NCBI RefSeq assembly: GCF_000336755.1
Contig: NZ_AOLK01000018.1
Coordinates: 51,819 to 115,818 of the forward strand
Source: Haloferax elongans ATCC BAA-1513
Lineage (GTDB): Archaea > Halobacteriota > Halobacteria > Halobacteriales > Haloferacaceae
Length of the DNA stretch: 64,000 nt
Direction of reading: 5' to 3'
A program made the position numbers and the translations under genes. The notes under the pieces are model-generated. The model was not told where the DNA came from. It saw nothing but the letters and a program-made list of their open reading frames with translations, and ran no database searches. Within the stretch, counting starts at the first letter, position 1. Each line of letters opens with the position of its first letter. This document shows, piece after piece, positions 16,313 to 25,921 of this stretch.

Positions 16313-17067
16313 GCTGGTCGTGCCTCCACGAATGCGGTCTGGTTTTCGGTGCTCACACTTTCGCTACTCCCGTTCCCGGTGCTTTCGTACCACTCCTCGT
16401 ACTCGTCAGGAGGCATGACGATGACCTCCGCGGACATGTACGAGTGGCCAGCGCCACACAGTTCGTAACACTGGGCAGTGTACGTCCCAGTCTCGTTGGC
16501 GACGAACCACGTCTCGGTCTCCTGACCGGGAATTGCGTCGGTCTTGACGCGCAACTCTGGGATACCGAAGTTGTGGAACACGTCGGCTGACGTCACTTGC
16601 AACCTGACTGGCTGTTCTGCCGGGATGCGAAGGACGCCGTCGGTCGTGTGGCCGTTCGGATAGGTGAATCGCCATCCGAACTGGTAGCCTTCGGCTTCGA
16701 TATCCAACGAGTTGTCCGCCGACGGACCCTCTTCGACGTACAGAAGCGTCAGGTAGGTCCACGAAATCAGCGAGACGACGATAATCATGCTCATGAAAAA
16801 CGACGTGGCAAGTTTTCTCCCGCCCCCACTGCCCGTCGGAAGCTCGCCCAGCACGGGGCGGTCTCCGACCTCCTCGTCTCCCTTTGTAGCCCCGGAGCGA
16901 TACTTGTAGGCGTTGTACAGCATATAGCCGATGACCACCACCCCGACGAGCGTCCCGAGGAGCAGGAACACCTCGAAGATACTCTCGAAGACGATGATGC
17001 GCGACCCCCGCGGGACGAGACCCGACTGGAGGAAAAGCGGGCTACTGCCGACGAGTGTTGTGCCCAT
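16309..17067 (-). CDS. coxB: Cytochrome c oxidase subunit II
   Basis: 252 aa from the ATG ending at 17067; a GTG/ATG pair lies 9-12 nt upstream. A signal-like N-terminus is followed by two membrane helices (about residues 25-48 and 85-105), then an outside cupredoxin domain. The CuA ligands are present: [13 protein letters not shown] (first His) and [13 protein letters not shown] (Cys-x3-Cys, His, Met). It takes electrons from a halocyanin-type or cytochrome donor and passes them to haem a. The donor gene is not in the window. It heads the coxB-coxAC-coxD order. Confidence 0.95.
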   Translation of the reverse strand: MGTTLVGSSPLFLQSGLVPRGSRIIVFESIFEVFLLLGTLVGVVVIGYMLYNAYKYRSGATKGDEEVGDRPVLGELPTGSGGGRKLATSFFMSMIIVVSLISWTYLTLLYVEEGPSADNSLDIEAEGYQFGWRFTYPNGHTTDGVLRIPAEQPVRLQVTSADVFHNFGIPELRVKTDAIPGQETETWFVANETGTYTAQCYELCGAGHSYMSAEVIVMPPDEYEEWYESTGNGSSESVSTENQTAFVEARPA

Positions 17068-17207
17068 TGATAACATCACCCACCCATGTTAATTAACGTT
17101 CATGATAATCACTGTTTCGGCGAACGGCGGTCACTTGGCGCTAGGTGGCAAAAACAGGAAGAATGTGGGTTGTGGTGGCTACCAGCGGTGGCCTGTTTCG
17201 AAGCCGA

Positions 17208-17726
17208 CTAGACCTGGTGTTGTGGAATCTCGGCCACGAAGTCGAGCGTGTACCCGAGTGCGAGGCCGTAAATCCAGTGTGCGGCCAGCGAGAACACGAG
17301 GAACGACGCGAGGACGGCGAGGTCCGTCCCCGGCCAGAACGCCGGTACGAAGCCGAGCCAGTACAGTGTCGCAAACGAGACACCCCGAAGGTATTCGGGC
17401 GACTCCGGTGGGAGGAACGCACCGACGACCACGAACGTCAACGGGAGGACGATGACACCGCCGATACCGAACAGTAAGACCCCAAGGGTAACCGTCGGTT
17501 CGAACCCGAAGAACAGCGCGAACCCGGCGAACCGCGTCACCGGTTCGGTGACGAACAGCCCGAGTGCCCCGGGGATGCCGACGAGGACCGGCAACATCAG
17601 TATCGTCCCGATGAGACCGCCACCCATCGCCGCCGCGATGACGCGCCCGGTTATCTCCGGTTCGAGCGTCTCGCCTGCTGGTTGTTCTACCCCACCCACG
17701 GCCGGATTCGGTGTCTCTTGGCTCAT
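17208..17726 (-). CDS. DUF6789-like membrane protein upstream of coxB
   Basis: 172 aa from the ATG ending at 17726. A hydrophilic N-terminus of ~28 residues is followed by four hydrophobic segments (about 30-50, 72-100, 112-128 and 135-160). Motifs are AAAMGGGLIGTILMLPVLVG and HWIYGLALGY. The arrangement is that of the DUF6789 family, which often sits by haem-copper oxidase genes in haloarchaea. It lies 140 nt upstream of coxB on the same strand. Its role, perhaps in oxidase maturation, is unproven. Confidence 0.7.
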   Translation of the reverse strand: MSQETPNPAVGGVEQPAGETLEPEITGRVIAAAMGGGLIGTILMLPVLVGIPGALGLFVTEPVTRFAGFALFFGFEPTVTLGVLLFGIGGVIVLPLTFVVVGAFLPPESPEYLRGVSFATLYWLGFVPAFWPGTDLAVLASFLVFSLAAHWIYGLALGYTLDFVAEIPQHQV

Positions 17727-17910
17727 CGTCTCCTCGTATTACGATAGCCCCCACGATAAAGGGTAACAACTGACATAGCAGAAATACGTAGTGTTCCGTT
17801 TCGGACGATGGAGCTCCAACACGCCCAATGTCAACCCAAACATATTTTCTCGTTTCCACCACTCTCGTGAGTCACCGACGTTTTTGTCGCGCGACCCTAC
17901 CTTCCGGTCG

Positions 17911-18468
17911 ATGTACGAAGTCGAGGTCAAGGTTCGCGCCAACCACGAGGCGGTCAGAGAGCGCCTCGAAGCGACTGGGGCCGAACAGGTCAATCGCGTC
18001 ACACAGACCGACACCTACTACGACGCACCGCACAAGGACTTCGCCGAGACCGACGAGGCGCTGCGTCTTCGCCGTGAGAAACGATACGAGGGCGACGAGG
18101 TCGTCTCCGAGACGACCCGACTCACCTACAAAGGGCCGCTCGTCGACGAATCGTCGAAGACTCGCCGCGAGTACGAGACGGATGTCGACGACGGCGAGAC
18201 GATGGACGCTATTTGCGGCGCAGTCGGCTTCGAACCGGCAGCGACCGTCGAAAAGGAGCGCGAACGCTTCGCACTCGACGGCTACACCGTCTCTCTCGAC
18301 GCCGTCTCCGGCCTCGGTGAATTCGTAGAGGTCGAGGTCGAAGTCGAGACCGGCCTCGACGACGCCCGCGACGGTGCCTTCGACGTGCTTCAGAAACTCG
18401 AACTCGACCCCGACGACCAGATTCGAACCTCCTACCTCGGGATGTTACTCGGCGCGCCCGAAGAATAA
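17911..18468 (+). CDS. cyaB: CYTH-domain protein (class IV adenylate cyclase/thiamine-triphosphatase fold)
   Basis: 185 aa from ATG 17911. The metal-triphosphate signature ExExK is at the very start (MYEVEVKVRA). Further tunnel residues sit in LRLRREKR, RLTYKGP, KTRREYE and FVEVEVEVE. These define the CYTH triphosphate-tunnel fold. Archaeal members are usually called CyaB-like; they may make cAMP or hydrolyse inorganic or thiamine triphosphate, which cannot be told from sequence. Cytoplasmic. The polyphosphate kinase gene is only two genes away, which makes a triphosphate-related role attractive but unproven. Confidence 0.88.
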   Translation: MYEVEVKVRANHEAVRERLEATGAEQVNRVTQTDTYYDAPHKDFAETDEALRLRREKRYEGDEVVSETTRLTYKGPLVDESSKTRREYETDVDDGETMDAICGAVGFEPAATVEKERERFALDGYTVSLDAVSGLGEFVEVEVEVETGLDDARDGAFDVLQKLELDPDDQIRTSYLGMLLGAPEE

Positions 18469-18562
18469 CGGCAACCGTTGCCACCCTGATACCCCATAGT
18501 AATACACGTTTGAGGCAAGGTTTCCGCAAGTTATAGAACGGCCCGCTGGGTACGTCTGGCCA

Positions 18563-19783
18563 ATGAGCGACCGAAACATCCGCCTCGAATCCGCCGACAA
18601 GCGGGCAATCGAGGACCAAGAGGTCGAAATCGTCGAACGAAAGGGAATCGGTCACCCGGATTCTATCTGCGACGGTATCGCCGAAAGTGTCTCTCGTGCG
18701 CTGTCGAACCTCTATCTCGACCGCGTCGGCAAAGTCCTCCACTATAACACAGACGAGACGCAGCTCGTCGCCGGCACTGCCGCCCCCGCGTTCGGTGGCG
18801 GTGAAGTCATCGAGCCGATTTACCTCCTCATCGTCGGCCGGGCGACGAAGAAGTACGTGAAAGACGGCGAGACGCTTCAGCTTCCCGTCGACTCCGTCGC
18901 CCTTCGCGCGGCGCGCGAGTATCTGGCTGAGAACCTCCCCGAACTCGACGTTGGCACCGACGTTATCGTCGACGTCAAACTCGGCGAGGGGTCCGGCGAC
19001 CTCCAAGACGTCTTCGGCGAGGAGACCCAGGAAGTCCCGATGGCGAACGACACCAGTTTCGGTGTCGGTCACGCCCCGCTCACCGAGACCGAGCGAATCG
19101 TCCACGAGGCGGAACGCGCCCTCAACGGCGCACGCTACGGCGACGACCACCCCGAACTCGGACAGGACATCAAAATCATGGGCAAGCGCGAAGGCGACGT
19201 TATCGACGTGACCGTCGCCGCCGCCATGGTCGACGCCTACATCGACGGCATGGAAGACTACATCGACGCCGTCGAGGACGTTCGTGAGTTCGTTTCGGAC
19301 CTCGCAACCGAGTACACCGACCGCGAGGTCAACGTCGAGGTCAACACCGCCGACGACTACGAAGAAGGCTCTATCTACCTCACGACGACCGGCACCTCGG
19401 CCGAGCAAGGTGACGACGGGTCTGTCGGCCGCGGCAACCGCGCCAACGGTCTCATCACGCCGAACCGCCCGATGAGCATGGAAGCGACCTCAGGCAAGAA
19501 CCCCGTCAACCACATCGGGAAGATTTACAACCTGCTTTCGACCCACATCGCCGAGACGGTCGTCGACGAAGTCGACGGCATCCGCGACCTGCAGGTCCGT
19601 CTGCTCTCCCAAATCGGTCGCCCCATCGACGAACCGCACGTCGCCGACGCGAAGGTCGTCACCCACGACGGCGTCACCATCGCCGACATCGAAGACGACG
19701 TCGTCGCAATCATGGACCGCGAACTCGCTGACGTGACCGACATCACCCGTCGCACTATCGAAGGCGAACTCAGCACGTTCTAA
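18563..19783 (+). CDS. mat: Archaeal S-adenosylmethionine synthetase
   Basis: 406 aa. It forms S-adenosylmethionine from methionine and ATP. The archaeal-type enzyme shares only short motifs with bacterial Met[19 protein letters not shown] (about residues 26-43), the acidic strand [14 protein letters not shown], and a [14 protein letters not shown] loop (about 284-297). Length and motif order match the archaeal family. It supplies methyl and aminocarboxypropyl groups to enzymes in this window such as FlpA and Dph2. It stands alone, with about 95 nt to the CYTH gene and convergent with ppk. Confidence 0.96.
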   Translation: MSDRNIRLESADKRAIEDQEVEIVERKGIGHPDSICDGIAESVSRALSNLYLDRVGKVLHYNTDETQLVAGTAAPAFGGGEVIEPIYLLIVGRATKKYVKDGETLQLPVDSVALRAAREYLAENLPELDVGTDVIVDVKLGEGSGDLQDVFGEETQEVPMANDTSFGVGHAPLTETERIVHEAERALNGARYGDDHPELGQDIKIMGKREGDVIDVTVAAAMVDAYIDGMEDYIDAVEDVREFVSDLATEYTDREVNVEVNTADDYEEGSIYLTTTGTSAEQGDDGSVGRGNRANGLITPNRPMSMEATSGKNPVNHIGKIYNLLSTHIAETVVDEVDGIRDLQVRLLSQIGRPIDEPHVADAKVVTHDGVTIADIEDDVVAIMDRELADVTDITRRTIEGELSTF

Positions 19784-19861
19784 GAAGACGAGTCGGCGCA
19801 GCACAGCGCTGTTCTCTCGTTCGAACCGTGAAAATATGGAGTCGACCAGTGGAAAAACCGG

Positions 19862-22471
19862 TTACTGCGCGTCCGAACCGTAGTACTTCGTGAGAAGCTT
19901 CGCGGCCGCCGCTGCGGTCTTGCGGTAGTCGCGGTCGCCCTCGGGTGTCCGAACGGCGTACTCGTAGTGGTTGCTCTTCGGGACGTACCACTTCTCGGGG
20001 AAGCGGTCGAGAATCGCACGCGGGTCACCGTTCTCGGAGGCGACCGCCTCGGTTGCCTCACCGCTTCGGGACTGGTCCGATACATCGTCGAGTGGTTGTC
20101 CCGATTCGTCGACGAGAGTGGGCTCTGAGGCGGCCGTATCACTGGACACTTCCATCGGCCGTAGAGAACCGTTCTCGATATCGGCTGTTAGCTGGTCTGT
20201 GTCCTCTCGGGACGTCATAAACGTCGGGTTCGACTCGACGAGAAGCGTCTCGGGGACGTTCGGGTGCAACGCTGGCATTCCCATGGGAAGTTCCGATTGC
20301 GTGTTCGCGGCGAGCGCCTGGCCCATCAGTATCGACTGCATTCTGACTTCGGGGTCGTCGCCCGGCGTCAGTTGGTCGTACGTGCCATCGGTGTTCATCT
20401 CCCACGCCTTACGGTTGTCGGCGAACCCGAGTTCGAGGATGAATCGGAGTTGTTCGCGGATATCGTGGTCTTCGACCGGAGCGATGGCCTCGACGCGCTT
20501 GTCGAGGTTGCGAGTCATCCAGTCCGCAGAGCCGATGTAGTAGTCCGGGTCGCCGGCGTTCTCGAAGTAGAAGATACGGGAGTGTTCGAGGAAGCGGTCG
20601 ACGACGCTTCGGACCGTCACCGTCTCCGAGAGCCCGTCGATCCCGGGACGAAGGCGGCAGATGTCGCGGACGAGCAAGTCGATATCGACGCCCGCCATCG
20701 ACGCCTTGTAGAGTTCTTCGACGATACCGGGGTCTTCGAGCGCGTTCATCTTCGCGACGATTCGGGCGGGGCGGCCCGCCCGAGCGTGCTCAGCCTCACG
20801 CCGGATGCACTTCGTGAACTCGTTGCGCATCGTCACCGGTGCGATGAGGAGCTTGCGGAACTCCTCGTCGAGCGAGGGACCGGTGAAGAAGTTGAACACC
20901 TTCACGAGGTCCTGTCCGATGTCGCGGTCGGCGGTGAGCATACCGAGGTCGACGTACCCCTTGGCAGTTTCAGAGTGGTAGTTTCCGGTCGCGACGTGTG
21001 AGTAGAGACGCACGCCGTCTTCCTCCTCGCGGACGACGAGCGCCGTCTTCGTGTGCGTCTTCAGCCCGATAGTTCCGTATGCGACGTGGATACCCTCCTC
21101 TTCGAGCTTGCGAACCCATTCGAGGTTGTTCTGCTCGTCGAACCGGGCTTTGAGTTCCACCATCGCAGCGACCTGCTTGCCGTTGTCGGCGGCGTCGATG
21201 AGCGCCTGAATGACCTTCGAGTCCGAGGCCGTCCGGTAGATGGCGGCCTTGATAGCGAGGACGTTCGGGTCGTTCGCCGCGGCGTCGAGGAACTGCTGTA
21301 CCGTGTCACCGAACGAGTGGTACGGGTGGTGCAACAGCACGTCCTTCCGGCGAATTTCGTCGAATATCGTCTCCTTGTCGGTTTTGAAACCAGCCTCGTT
21401 GCGACCCAAGTCGTGCAGTCGCGGGTGCGGTTGCGGCGTCCACGAGTCGAGTTTGAGGTCCGGCCTGTCGAGGTCGGTGAGGTCCATGAACTCACGGTAG
21501 TCGAGCGGGCCGGGGAGCGAGAAGACCTCTCGCTCGTCGAGGTTTAGCTGCTCGACGAGGAGGTCTTTCACCGAGTCGGGCGCGTCGTCTTCGATTTCGA
21601 GACGCACCACGGTCGCGAACCGGCGCTGTTCGAGCACCTCTTCTATCATGTCGATGAGGTCCTCTGCGACCTCCTCGTTGCGCCTGACTTCGGCGTTTCG
21701 CGTCAGCTTGAACACCGCAGTGTCGAGCACCTCGACGTTCGGAAACAGTAAGTCGAGGTTCGCACGGATGACTTCTTCGAGGAGCACGTACCGGATCTCG
21801 TCAGTGTCGGTGTCGACTTCGACGAGTCGAGGGCGGTTCTGCGGTATCTTCACGCGAGTGAACGTCGGTTCGTCGTCGTCACCGCTCGTGAGGACCGCCA
21901 TCGAGAGCGAGAGATTGGAAATGAAGGGAAACGGGTGCGCCGGGTCGAACGAAAGCGGGGTGAGCGTCGGCAGCACGGACATCTCGAAGTAGTCGCGCAT
22001 CTCGGACTGCTCGTCGGCCGTCAACTCGTCGTAGTCACAGATGTGGATGCCCTCGGCAGCGAGCGCCGGCAGTATGTCCTCGCGGTAACACGCCGCCTGC
22101 TGTTTGAACATCGGACGAGCCTTGTCGATGGCTTCTTCCCACTGTTCGCGGGGAGTCCGCCCGTCTGTGGTTCGCTCTGTCACCCCAGCGTCGATTTGCT
22201 GTTTCAGCCCGCCGATACGCTTCATGAAGAACTCGTCGAGGTTCTTCGTGAAGATGGCGAGGAACCGGACACGTTCGAGAAGCGGATTTCTATCATCGAG
22301 CGCCTCGTTGAGGACTCGTGACTGGAACGCCAGTTCGCTCAGCTCGCGGTTGAGATAATACTGCGGGTCGGAAAGGTCGATATCGGCAGGCGACTCGTTG
22401 GTCATAGCATCGTTGGGTAATGGCGACTTGCGAACCGTCGCGGCGTCGTCGACACTGTCATATGACAACAT
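19862..22471 (-). CDS. ppk1: Polyphosphate kinase 1
   Basis: 869 aa from the ATG ending at 22471; another ATG ending at 22405 (847 aa) is equally compatible with the family. It reversibly makes polyphosphate from ATP. Domains in order: N-terminal helical domain (YYLNRELSELAFQSRVLNEA), head domain, then two PLD-like C-terminal domains. The phosphohistidine region YSHVATGNYHSETAK and RFDEQNNLEWVRKLE fit PPK1. The last ~150 residues contain a Ser/Thr/Glu-rich, low-complexity stretch not found in bacterial PPK1, followed by WYVPKSNHYEYAVRTPEGDR. Cytoplasmic or membrane-associated. Confidence 0.95.
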   Translation of the reverse strand: MLSYDSVDDAATVRKSPLPNDAMTNESPADIDLSDPQYYLNRELSELAFQSRVLNEALDDRNPLLERVRFLAIFTKNLDEFFMKRIGGLKQQIDAGVTERTTDGRTPREQWEEAIDKARPMFKQQAACYREDILPALAAEGIHICDYDELTADEQSEMRDYFEMSVLPTLTPLSFDPAHPFPFISNLSLSMAVLTSGDDDEPTFTRVKIPQNRPRLVEVDTDTDEIRYVLLEEVIRANLDLLFPNVEVLDTAVFKLTRNAEVRRNEEVAEDLIDMIEEVLEQRRFATVVRLEIEDDAPDSVKDLLVEQLNLDEREVFSLPGPLDYREFMDLTDLDRPDLKLDSWTPQPHPRLHDLGRNEAGFKTDKETIFDEIRRKDVLLHHPYHSFGDTVQQFLDAAANDPNVLAIKAAIYRTASDSKVIQALIDAADNGKQVAAMVELKARFDEQNNLEWVRKLEEEGIHVAYGTIGLKTHTKTALVVREEEDGVRLYSHVATGNYHSETAKGYVDLGMLTADRDIGQDLVKVFNFFTGPSLDEEFRKLLIAPVTMRNEFTKCIRREAEHARAGRPARIVAKMNALEDPGIVEELYKASMAGVDIDLLVRDICRLRPGIDGLSETVTVRSVVDRFLEHSRIFYFENAGDPDYYIGSADWMTRNLDKRVEAIAPVEDHDIREQLRFILELGFADNRKAWEMNTDGTYDQLTPGDDPEVRMQSILMGQALAANTQSELPMGMPALHPNVPETLLVESNPTFMTSREDTDQLTADIENGSLRPMEVSSDTAASEPTLVDESGQPLDDVSDQSRSGEATEAVASENGDPRAILDRFPEKWYVPKSNHYEYAVRTPEGDRDYRKTAAAAAKLLTKYYGSDAQ

Positions 22472-22658
22472 GCCGCTCTGGTCGTATCTACAAACAGTAC
22501 ACGGCCGGTTTCGTATTAAGCGGTTTATATTGGTTCGACCACTGATTACAGTTCAGTAAAGGGTACTATGTGCAACTATATAACTATATTATCACTGTTG
22601 ACACGACATCTGACGAGCGGAACGAGACGCTGAAGCGTGGTGACCGAGAAGCGGGCGT

Positions 22659-23819
22659 GTGAACGAGACGGCACACGTCGTCCTCGTCGGCTACGGCGAG
22701 GTCGGAACGAAGAGTTCGAGCGTCCGAGCGAAGATGGAGGAACGCCTCCGAGAGAACCTTCAGGCGGTACTCGACGACAGAGACCTCTCGGGCCGCGTCG
22801 AACGAACGTGGTCTCGGCTTCGCGTCGTCGGCGCCGACGACCCCGAGACAGTCGCCGCCGCGTGTGCCGAGGTCCCCGGCGTCGTCTGGGCCAGACCGAC
22901 TGTCGAGTGCGACCCGACGCTCGATTCGATGGTCACGGTGTGCCGCGATTTCGCTGCAGAGCACCCAGACGGTGCGAGTTTCGCCATCGACGCCGACCGA
23001 ATCGGTCCCAAAGAGAATCACGGCTTTTCAGTCCGCGATATCGAGCGCGACGCGGGCAGCGCCGTCGTCGAAGCCACCGACGCGCCCGTCGACCTCGACA
23101 ATCCAGCCCACACCTATCGCGTCGAGTGCAGAGAGGACACTGCATACGTCTCGATTCAGAAATTCGATGGCCCGGGCGGTATTCCACTGGGAACACAGGG
23201 GAAGGCCGTCGCGCTCATCTCTGGCGGCATCGACTCGCCCGTCGCGATGTGGGAGCTGATGCGCCGCGGGTGCGAAATCGTCCCCGTCTACGTGGACCTC
23301 GGCGACTTCGGCGGTGCCGACCACCGAGCACGGGCCGTCCAGACTGTCCGAACTATCGGACGCCGCGCGCCGAACTTCGACATGCGCGTCCACGTCGTCC
23401 CCGGCGGCGACGTGGTCGAGCGCCTGATGGACACCATCGACGACACCCGGATGCTCTCGCTTCGCCGGGTGATGCTCGCAATCGCCGCCGAAGTCGCCGC
23501 CGACGAGGACGCCCACTCCATCGTGACCGGTGAATCACTGGCCCAGAAATCGAGTCAGACCGGCGAGAACCTCGCCGTCACGTCCGCTGCGACCGAGTAC
23601 CCGGTTCACAGGCCGCTTTTGACTCGCGACAAGACCGATATCGTCGCCGAAGCGCGCGAATTGGGCACCTTCCACGACTCCACGCTTCCGGTGGGGTGCG
23701 AGCGCGTCGCTCCATCGTATCCCGAGACGAATGCGTCTCTCGCCGCCGTCGAGCGGGCGGAACCGGACGACCTTTTCGACCTCGCGGCCGAGGCGGCGCG
23801 AAACCGGACGCGAACCTGA
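22659..23819 (+). CDS. thiI: tRNA 4-thiouridine synthetase ThiI
   Basis: 386 aa from a GTG. The N-terminal ferredoxin-like and THUMP domains cover about residues 1-165 (GYGEVGTKSSSVRAKMEERL near the start). The PP-loop ATP-pyrophosphatase motif ALISGGIDSPVAMWELM is at about 185-201. It adenylates U8 of tRNA so that sulfur can be inserted. There is no C-terminal rhodanese domain, as in many archaea, so sulfur must come from another donor. Lys/Asp motifs TRDKTDIVAEARELG and the Cys in LPVGCERV near the end are family features. About 190 nt divergent from ppk1. Confidence 0.95.
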   Translation: MNETAHVVLVGYGEVGTKSSSVRAKMEERLRENLQAVLDDRDLSGRVERTWSRLRVVGADDPETVAAACAEVPGVVWARPTVECDPTLDSMVTVCRDFAAEHPDGASFAIDADRIGPKENHGFSVRDIERDAGSAVVEATDAPVDLDNPAHTYRVECREDTAYVSIQKFDGPGGIPLGTQGKAVALISGGIDSPVAMWELMRRGCEIVPVYVDLGDFGGADHRARAVQTVRTIGRRAPNFDMRVHVVPGGDVVERLMDTIDDTRMLSLRRVMLAIAAEVAADEDAHSIVTGESLAQKSSQTGENLAVTSAATEYPVHRPLLTRDKTDIVAEARELGTFHDSTLPVGCERVAPSYPETNASLAAVERAEPDDLFDLAAEAARNRTRT

Positions 23820-23916
23820 ACCCGGCTCTTTTCTTGGTGATGTTAGAGCGCCGGAACCTCCTGACGGTACCAGAGTATCGGAACCGCTTTACCGCATCCA
23901 TACCGTCCTCTCCGAC

Positions 23917-24369
23917 GTGACGCAGGTCTGTATCGTCGGGTCCGAAGACGTTCACCTCCAGTACGAGTTGCTGTCGCGAGAGACCGCCCGCGCGGCGCTC
24001 TCGACGTACGACATCACCGAGCCGTTCGAGAACTCGCTGTGCGTCGAGACGGTAAGCATCGGCGCGGCGGTGTCGCTTCTCAACGACCTCAACTGGTATC
24101 TCGTCCGATTCGCAGACGCCTGCCTCGTCCTCGAACCCTCCATTTCAGCCGACGAGTGGCTCTCTCGCGACCTCGCCCGCGACGTTCGAGACGGTCACGT
24201 CTCGCCGGAAGAGACGGGCGACCACCTCGCAATCTACGGCGTCGAAGACGGCCGTCTCGTCGAACCGATGTACGTGACGCGAGTCGATGGGTCGGTCCCC
24301 TCCTACGACCTTCGAGACGTCGAAGAGACGGTGGTCGTCCGCGTCGGTGAAGACGAATTCGGCCGATAG
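23917..24369 (+). CDS. Haloarchaeal protein of unknown function (DUF5804-like), 150 aa
   Basis: GTG start at 23917, chosen because MTQVCIVGSEDVHLQYELLS starts a strand-helix domain, whereas the upstream frame is Arg/Pro-rich and not acidic. The protein is soluble with mixed alpha/beta pattern; motifs are LVLEPSISADEWLSRDLA and GVEDGRLVEPMYV. No catalytic motif recognised. The start is about 95 nt past the thiI stop on the same strand, so it may be cotranscribed. Resemblance to DUF5804 is from memory. Confidence 0.65.
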   Translation: MTQVCIVGSEDVHLQYELLSRETARAALSTYDITEPFENSLCVETVSIGAAVSLLNDLNWYLVRFADACLVLEPSISADEWLSRDLARDVRDGHVSPEETGDHLAIYGVEDGRLVEPMYVTRVDGSVPSYDLRDVEETVVVRVGEDEFGR

Positions 24370-24402
24370 CGACACTGCGACCGAAACAAACTGTAGAAGA
24401 CG

Positions 24403-25335
24403 TCAGTCGAACATTCCGGTCGACATGTATCGCTCGCCGGAGTCCCAGAATACCGTGACGACGAGCGGTTGCTCAGATTCGGGAGCAGCAGGCTCCGCGA
24501 TACGCTCGGCGACGCGTTTTGCGGCGAGCAGCGACGCACCCGAGGACTGGCCGACGAGGATACCCTCCTCGCGGGCGAGTCGTCGACACTCGGCTTCGGC
24601 GTCTTCGACCGCGACGATTTCCACGTCGTCGAGCAGGTCGGTATCGAGGTTGGGACTGACGAATCCCGGGCCCATCCCCTGAAACTGGTTGTCGCCGACT
24701 TCGTGGCCCGAGAGGACGGCGCTCTGTTCGGGTTCGACGCCGACGACGGTCATCGACGGGAACTCCTCTTTGAGGCGGCGGCCGTTCCCCGAAATCGTCC
24801 CACCGGTGCCGATACCGGCGACGAGGGCGTCGATTTGTCGGTCGCCGATTTGGTCGAGTATTTCCTCTGCGGTCGTTCGGTAGTGGGCGTTCGGATTCGC
24901 CGGGTTCTCGAACTGCCGGAGTTGGTACATTCCCTCTTCGGCTTCGAGTTCGTCGGCGCGGTCTTTCGCGTCGGAGATGCCACCCTCGACGAGTTCGATT
25001 GTCGCACCGTAAGCGCGCATAATCTCTCGACGCTCGGGAGACATCGATTCGGACATGACGATAGTGAGGTCGTAGCCCTTCGCGGCCGCGACCACCGACA
25101 ATCCGATGCCTGTGTTCCCGGAGGTCGGTTCGACGAGTTCGTCGCCGGGTTCGATGTCGCCTGCGTCTTCCGCCGCCTCGACCATCGCCAGCGCGGGGCG
25201 GTCTTTCGCCGACCCGCCGGGATTCTTGGACTCGATTTTGGCTGCGATGGTCGACCCGGCGGGCGAGTCGACGCGGACCAAGGGGGACCCGATAGCGTCG
25301 AGGATACTGTCGTCCATCGCTCTCCGGTTCGCCAT
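24403..25335 (-). CDS. PLP-dependent cysteine synthase family protein
   Basis: 310 aa from the ATG ending at 25335 (a GTG lies six bases upstream, another ATG 18 bases in). It makes cysteine from O-acetylserine or O-phosphoserine-type substrates and sulfide. The Schiff-base lysine is in NPGGSAKDRPAL (about residue 44), the substrate loop is EPTSGNTGIGLS, the phosphate loop is GIGTGGTISGNG, and the C-terminal GQSSGASLLAA matches the CysK/CysM fold. Which acceptor it uses is not clear. It is divergent from a WCGDC thioredoxin gene, with a shared ~135-nt promoter region. Confidence 0.92.
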   Translation of the reverse strand: MANRRAMDDSILDAIGSPLVRVDSPAGSTIAAKIESKNPGGSAKDRPALAMVEAAEDAGDIEPGDELVEPTSGNTGIGLSVVAAAKGYDLTIVMSESMSPERREIMRAYGATIELVEGGISDAKDRADELEAEEGMYQLRQFENPANPNAHYRTTAEEILDQIGDRQIDALVAGIGTGGTISGNGRRLKEEFPSMTVVGVEPEQSAVLSGHEVGDNQFQGMGPGFVSPNLDTDLLDDVEIVAVEDAEAECRRLAREEGILVGQSSGASLLAAKRVAERIAEPAAPESEQPLVVTVFWDSGERYMSTGMFD

Positions 25336-25470
25336 GCGCACCTAAACGACTGGCGGAGCCGGACGATTCGGCCACTGTCCGGTGGCTGTCGCGAGGAGGA
25401 CACCAATTCGACTGTGGCGAACCCCGCCGCGAGCGCACCCGTTAAATCCGCGCGTTCGTTAGTCCCGCCC

Positions 25471-25851
25471 ATGGCACAGGCGGAGACGCTGGAGACGATG
25501 CAACCGAACCCCGAGTGGGACGCAGACGGATACGAGGACGCCGTTGCGACCCTCGGCAGCGACGACTACACGTTCAAAGTCTGGGGCGGCGACTGGTGCG
25601 GCGACTGCCAAGACCAACTGCCGGACTTCGGCGCGGCCCTAGACGCCGCTGGCGTCGATTCCGACCGCATCGAACACTACCCGGTCGAGAAAGCCGACGA
25701 CGGGTCGAAAATCGGCCCCCGCGTCGAGGAGTACGGCATCGAGTACATCCCGACAGTCGTCGTCGAACTCGACGGCGAGGAAGTCGCCCGATTCGTCGAG
25801 GAAGAAGCCGATCCAATTGCGGTCTACCTCGCAGCGCAGTTGTCGAACTGA
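25471..25851 (+). CDS. Thioredoxin-like protein with WCGDC active site
   Basis: 126 aa from ATG 25471. The thioredoxin fold is seen from YTFKVWGGDWCGDCQDQLPDF (active-site Cys-Gly-Asp-Cys at about residues 43-46) and the cis-proline motif YIPTVVVELDGEEV (about 93-106). CGDC instead of the usual CGPC should alter the redox potential. No signal peptide, so cytoplasmic. It is divergent from the cysteine synthase gene, which suggests a role in thiol or sulfur metabolism. Confidence 0.88.
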   Translation: MAQAETLETMQPNPEWDADGYEDAVATLGSDDYTFKVWGGDWCGDCQDQLPDFGAALDAAGVDSDRIEHYPVEKADDGSKIGPRVEEYGIEYIPTVVVELDGEEVARFVEEEADPIAVYLAAQLSN

Positions 25852-25921
25852 GTCGCAGTCGATTTCTCTCTGTTTTACGGTGTCGGTGGACTGATACGAG
25901 ACGGCCGAGTACGCCGACCAG

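Noticed and set aside
18209-19408. A 399-codon minus-strand frame opposite the SAM synthetase gene.
   Set aside because: Antisense shadow with Val/Asp repeats, no family signal; the sense gene is conserved.
24469-25470. Extension of the CGDC thioredoxin frame upstream to 24469.
   Set aside because: It lies opposite the cysteine synthase gene; the thioredoxin fold begins after ATG 25471 and a promoter gap precedes it.
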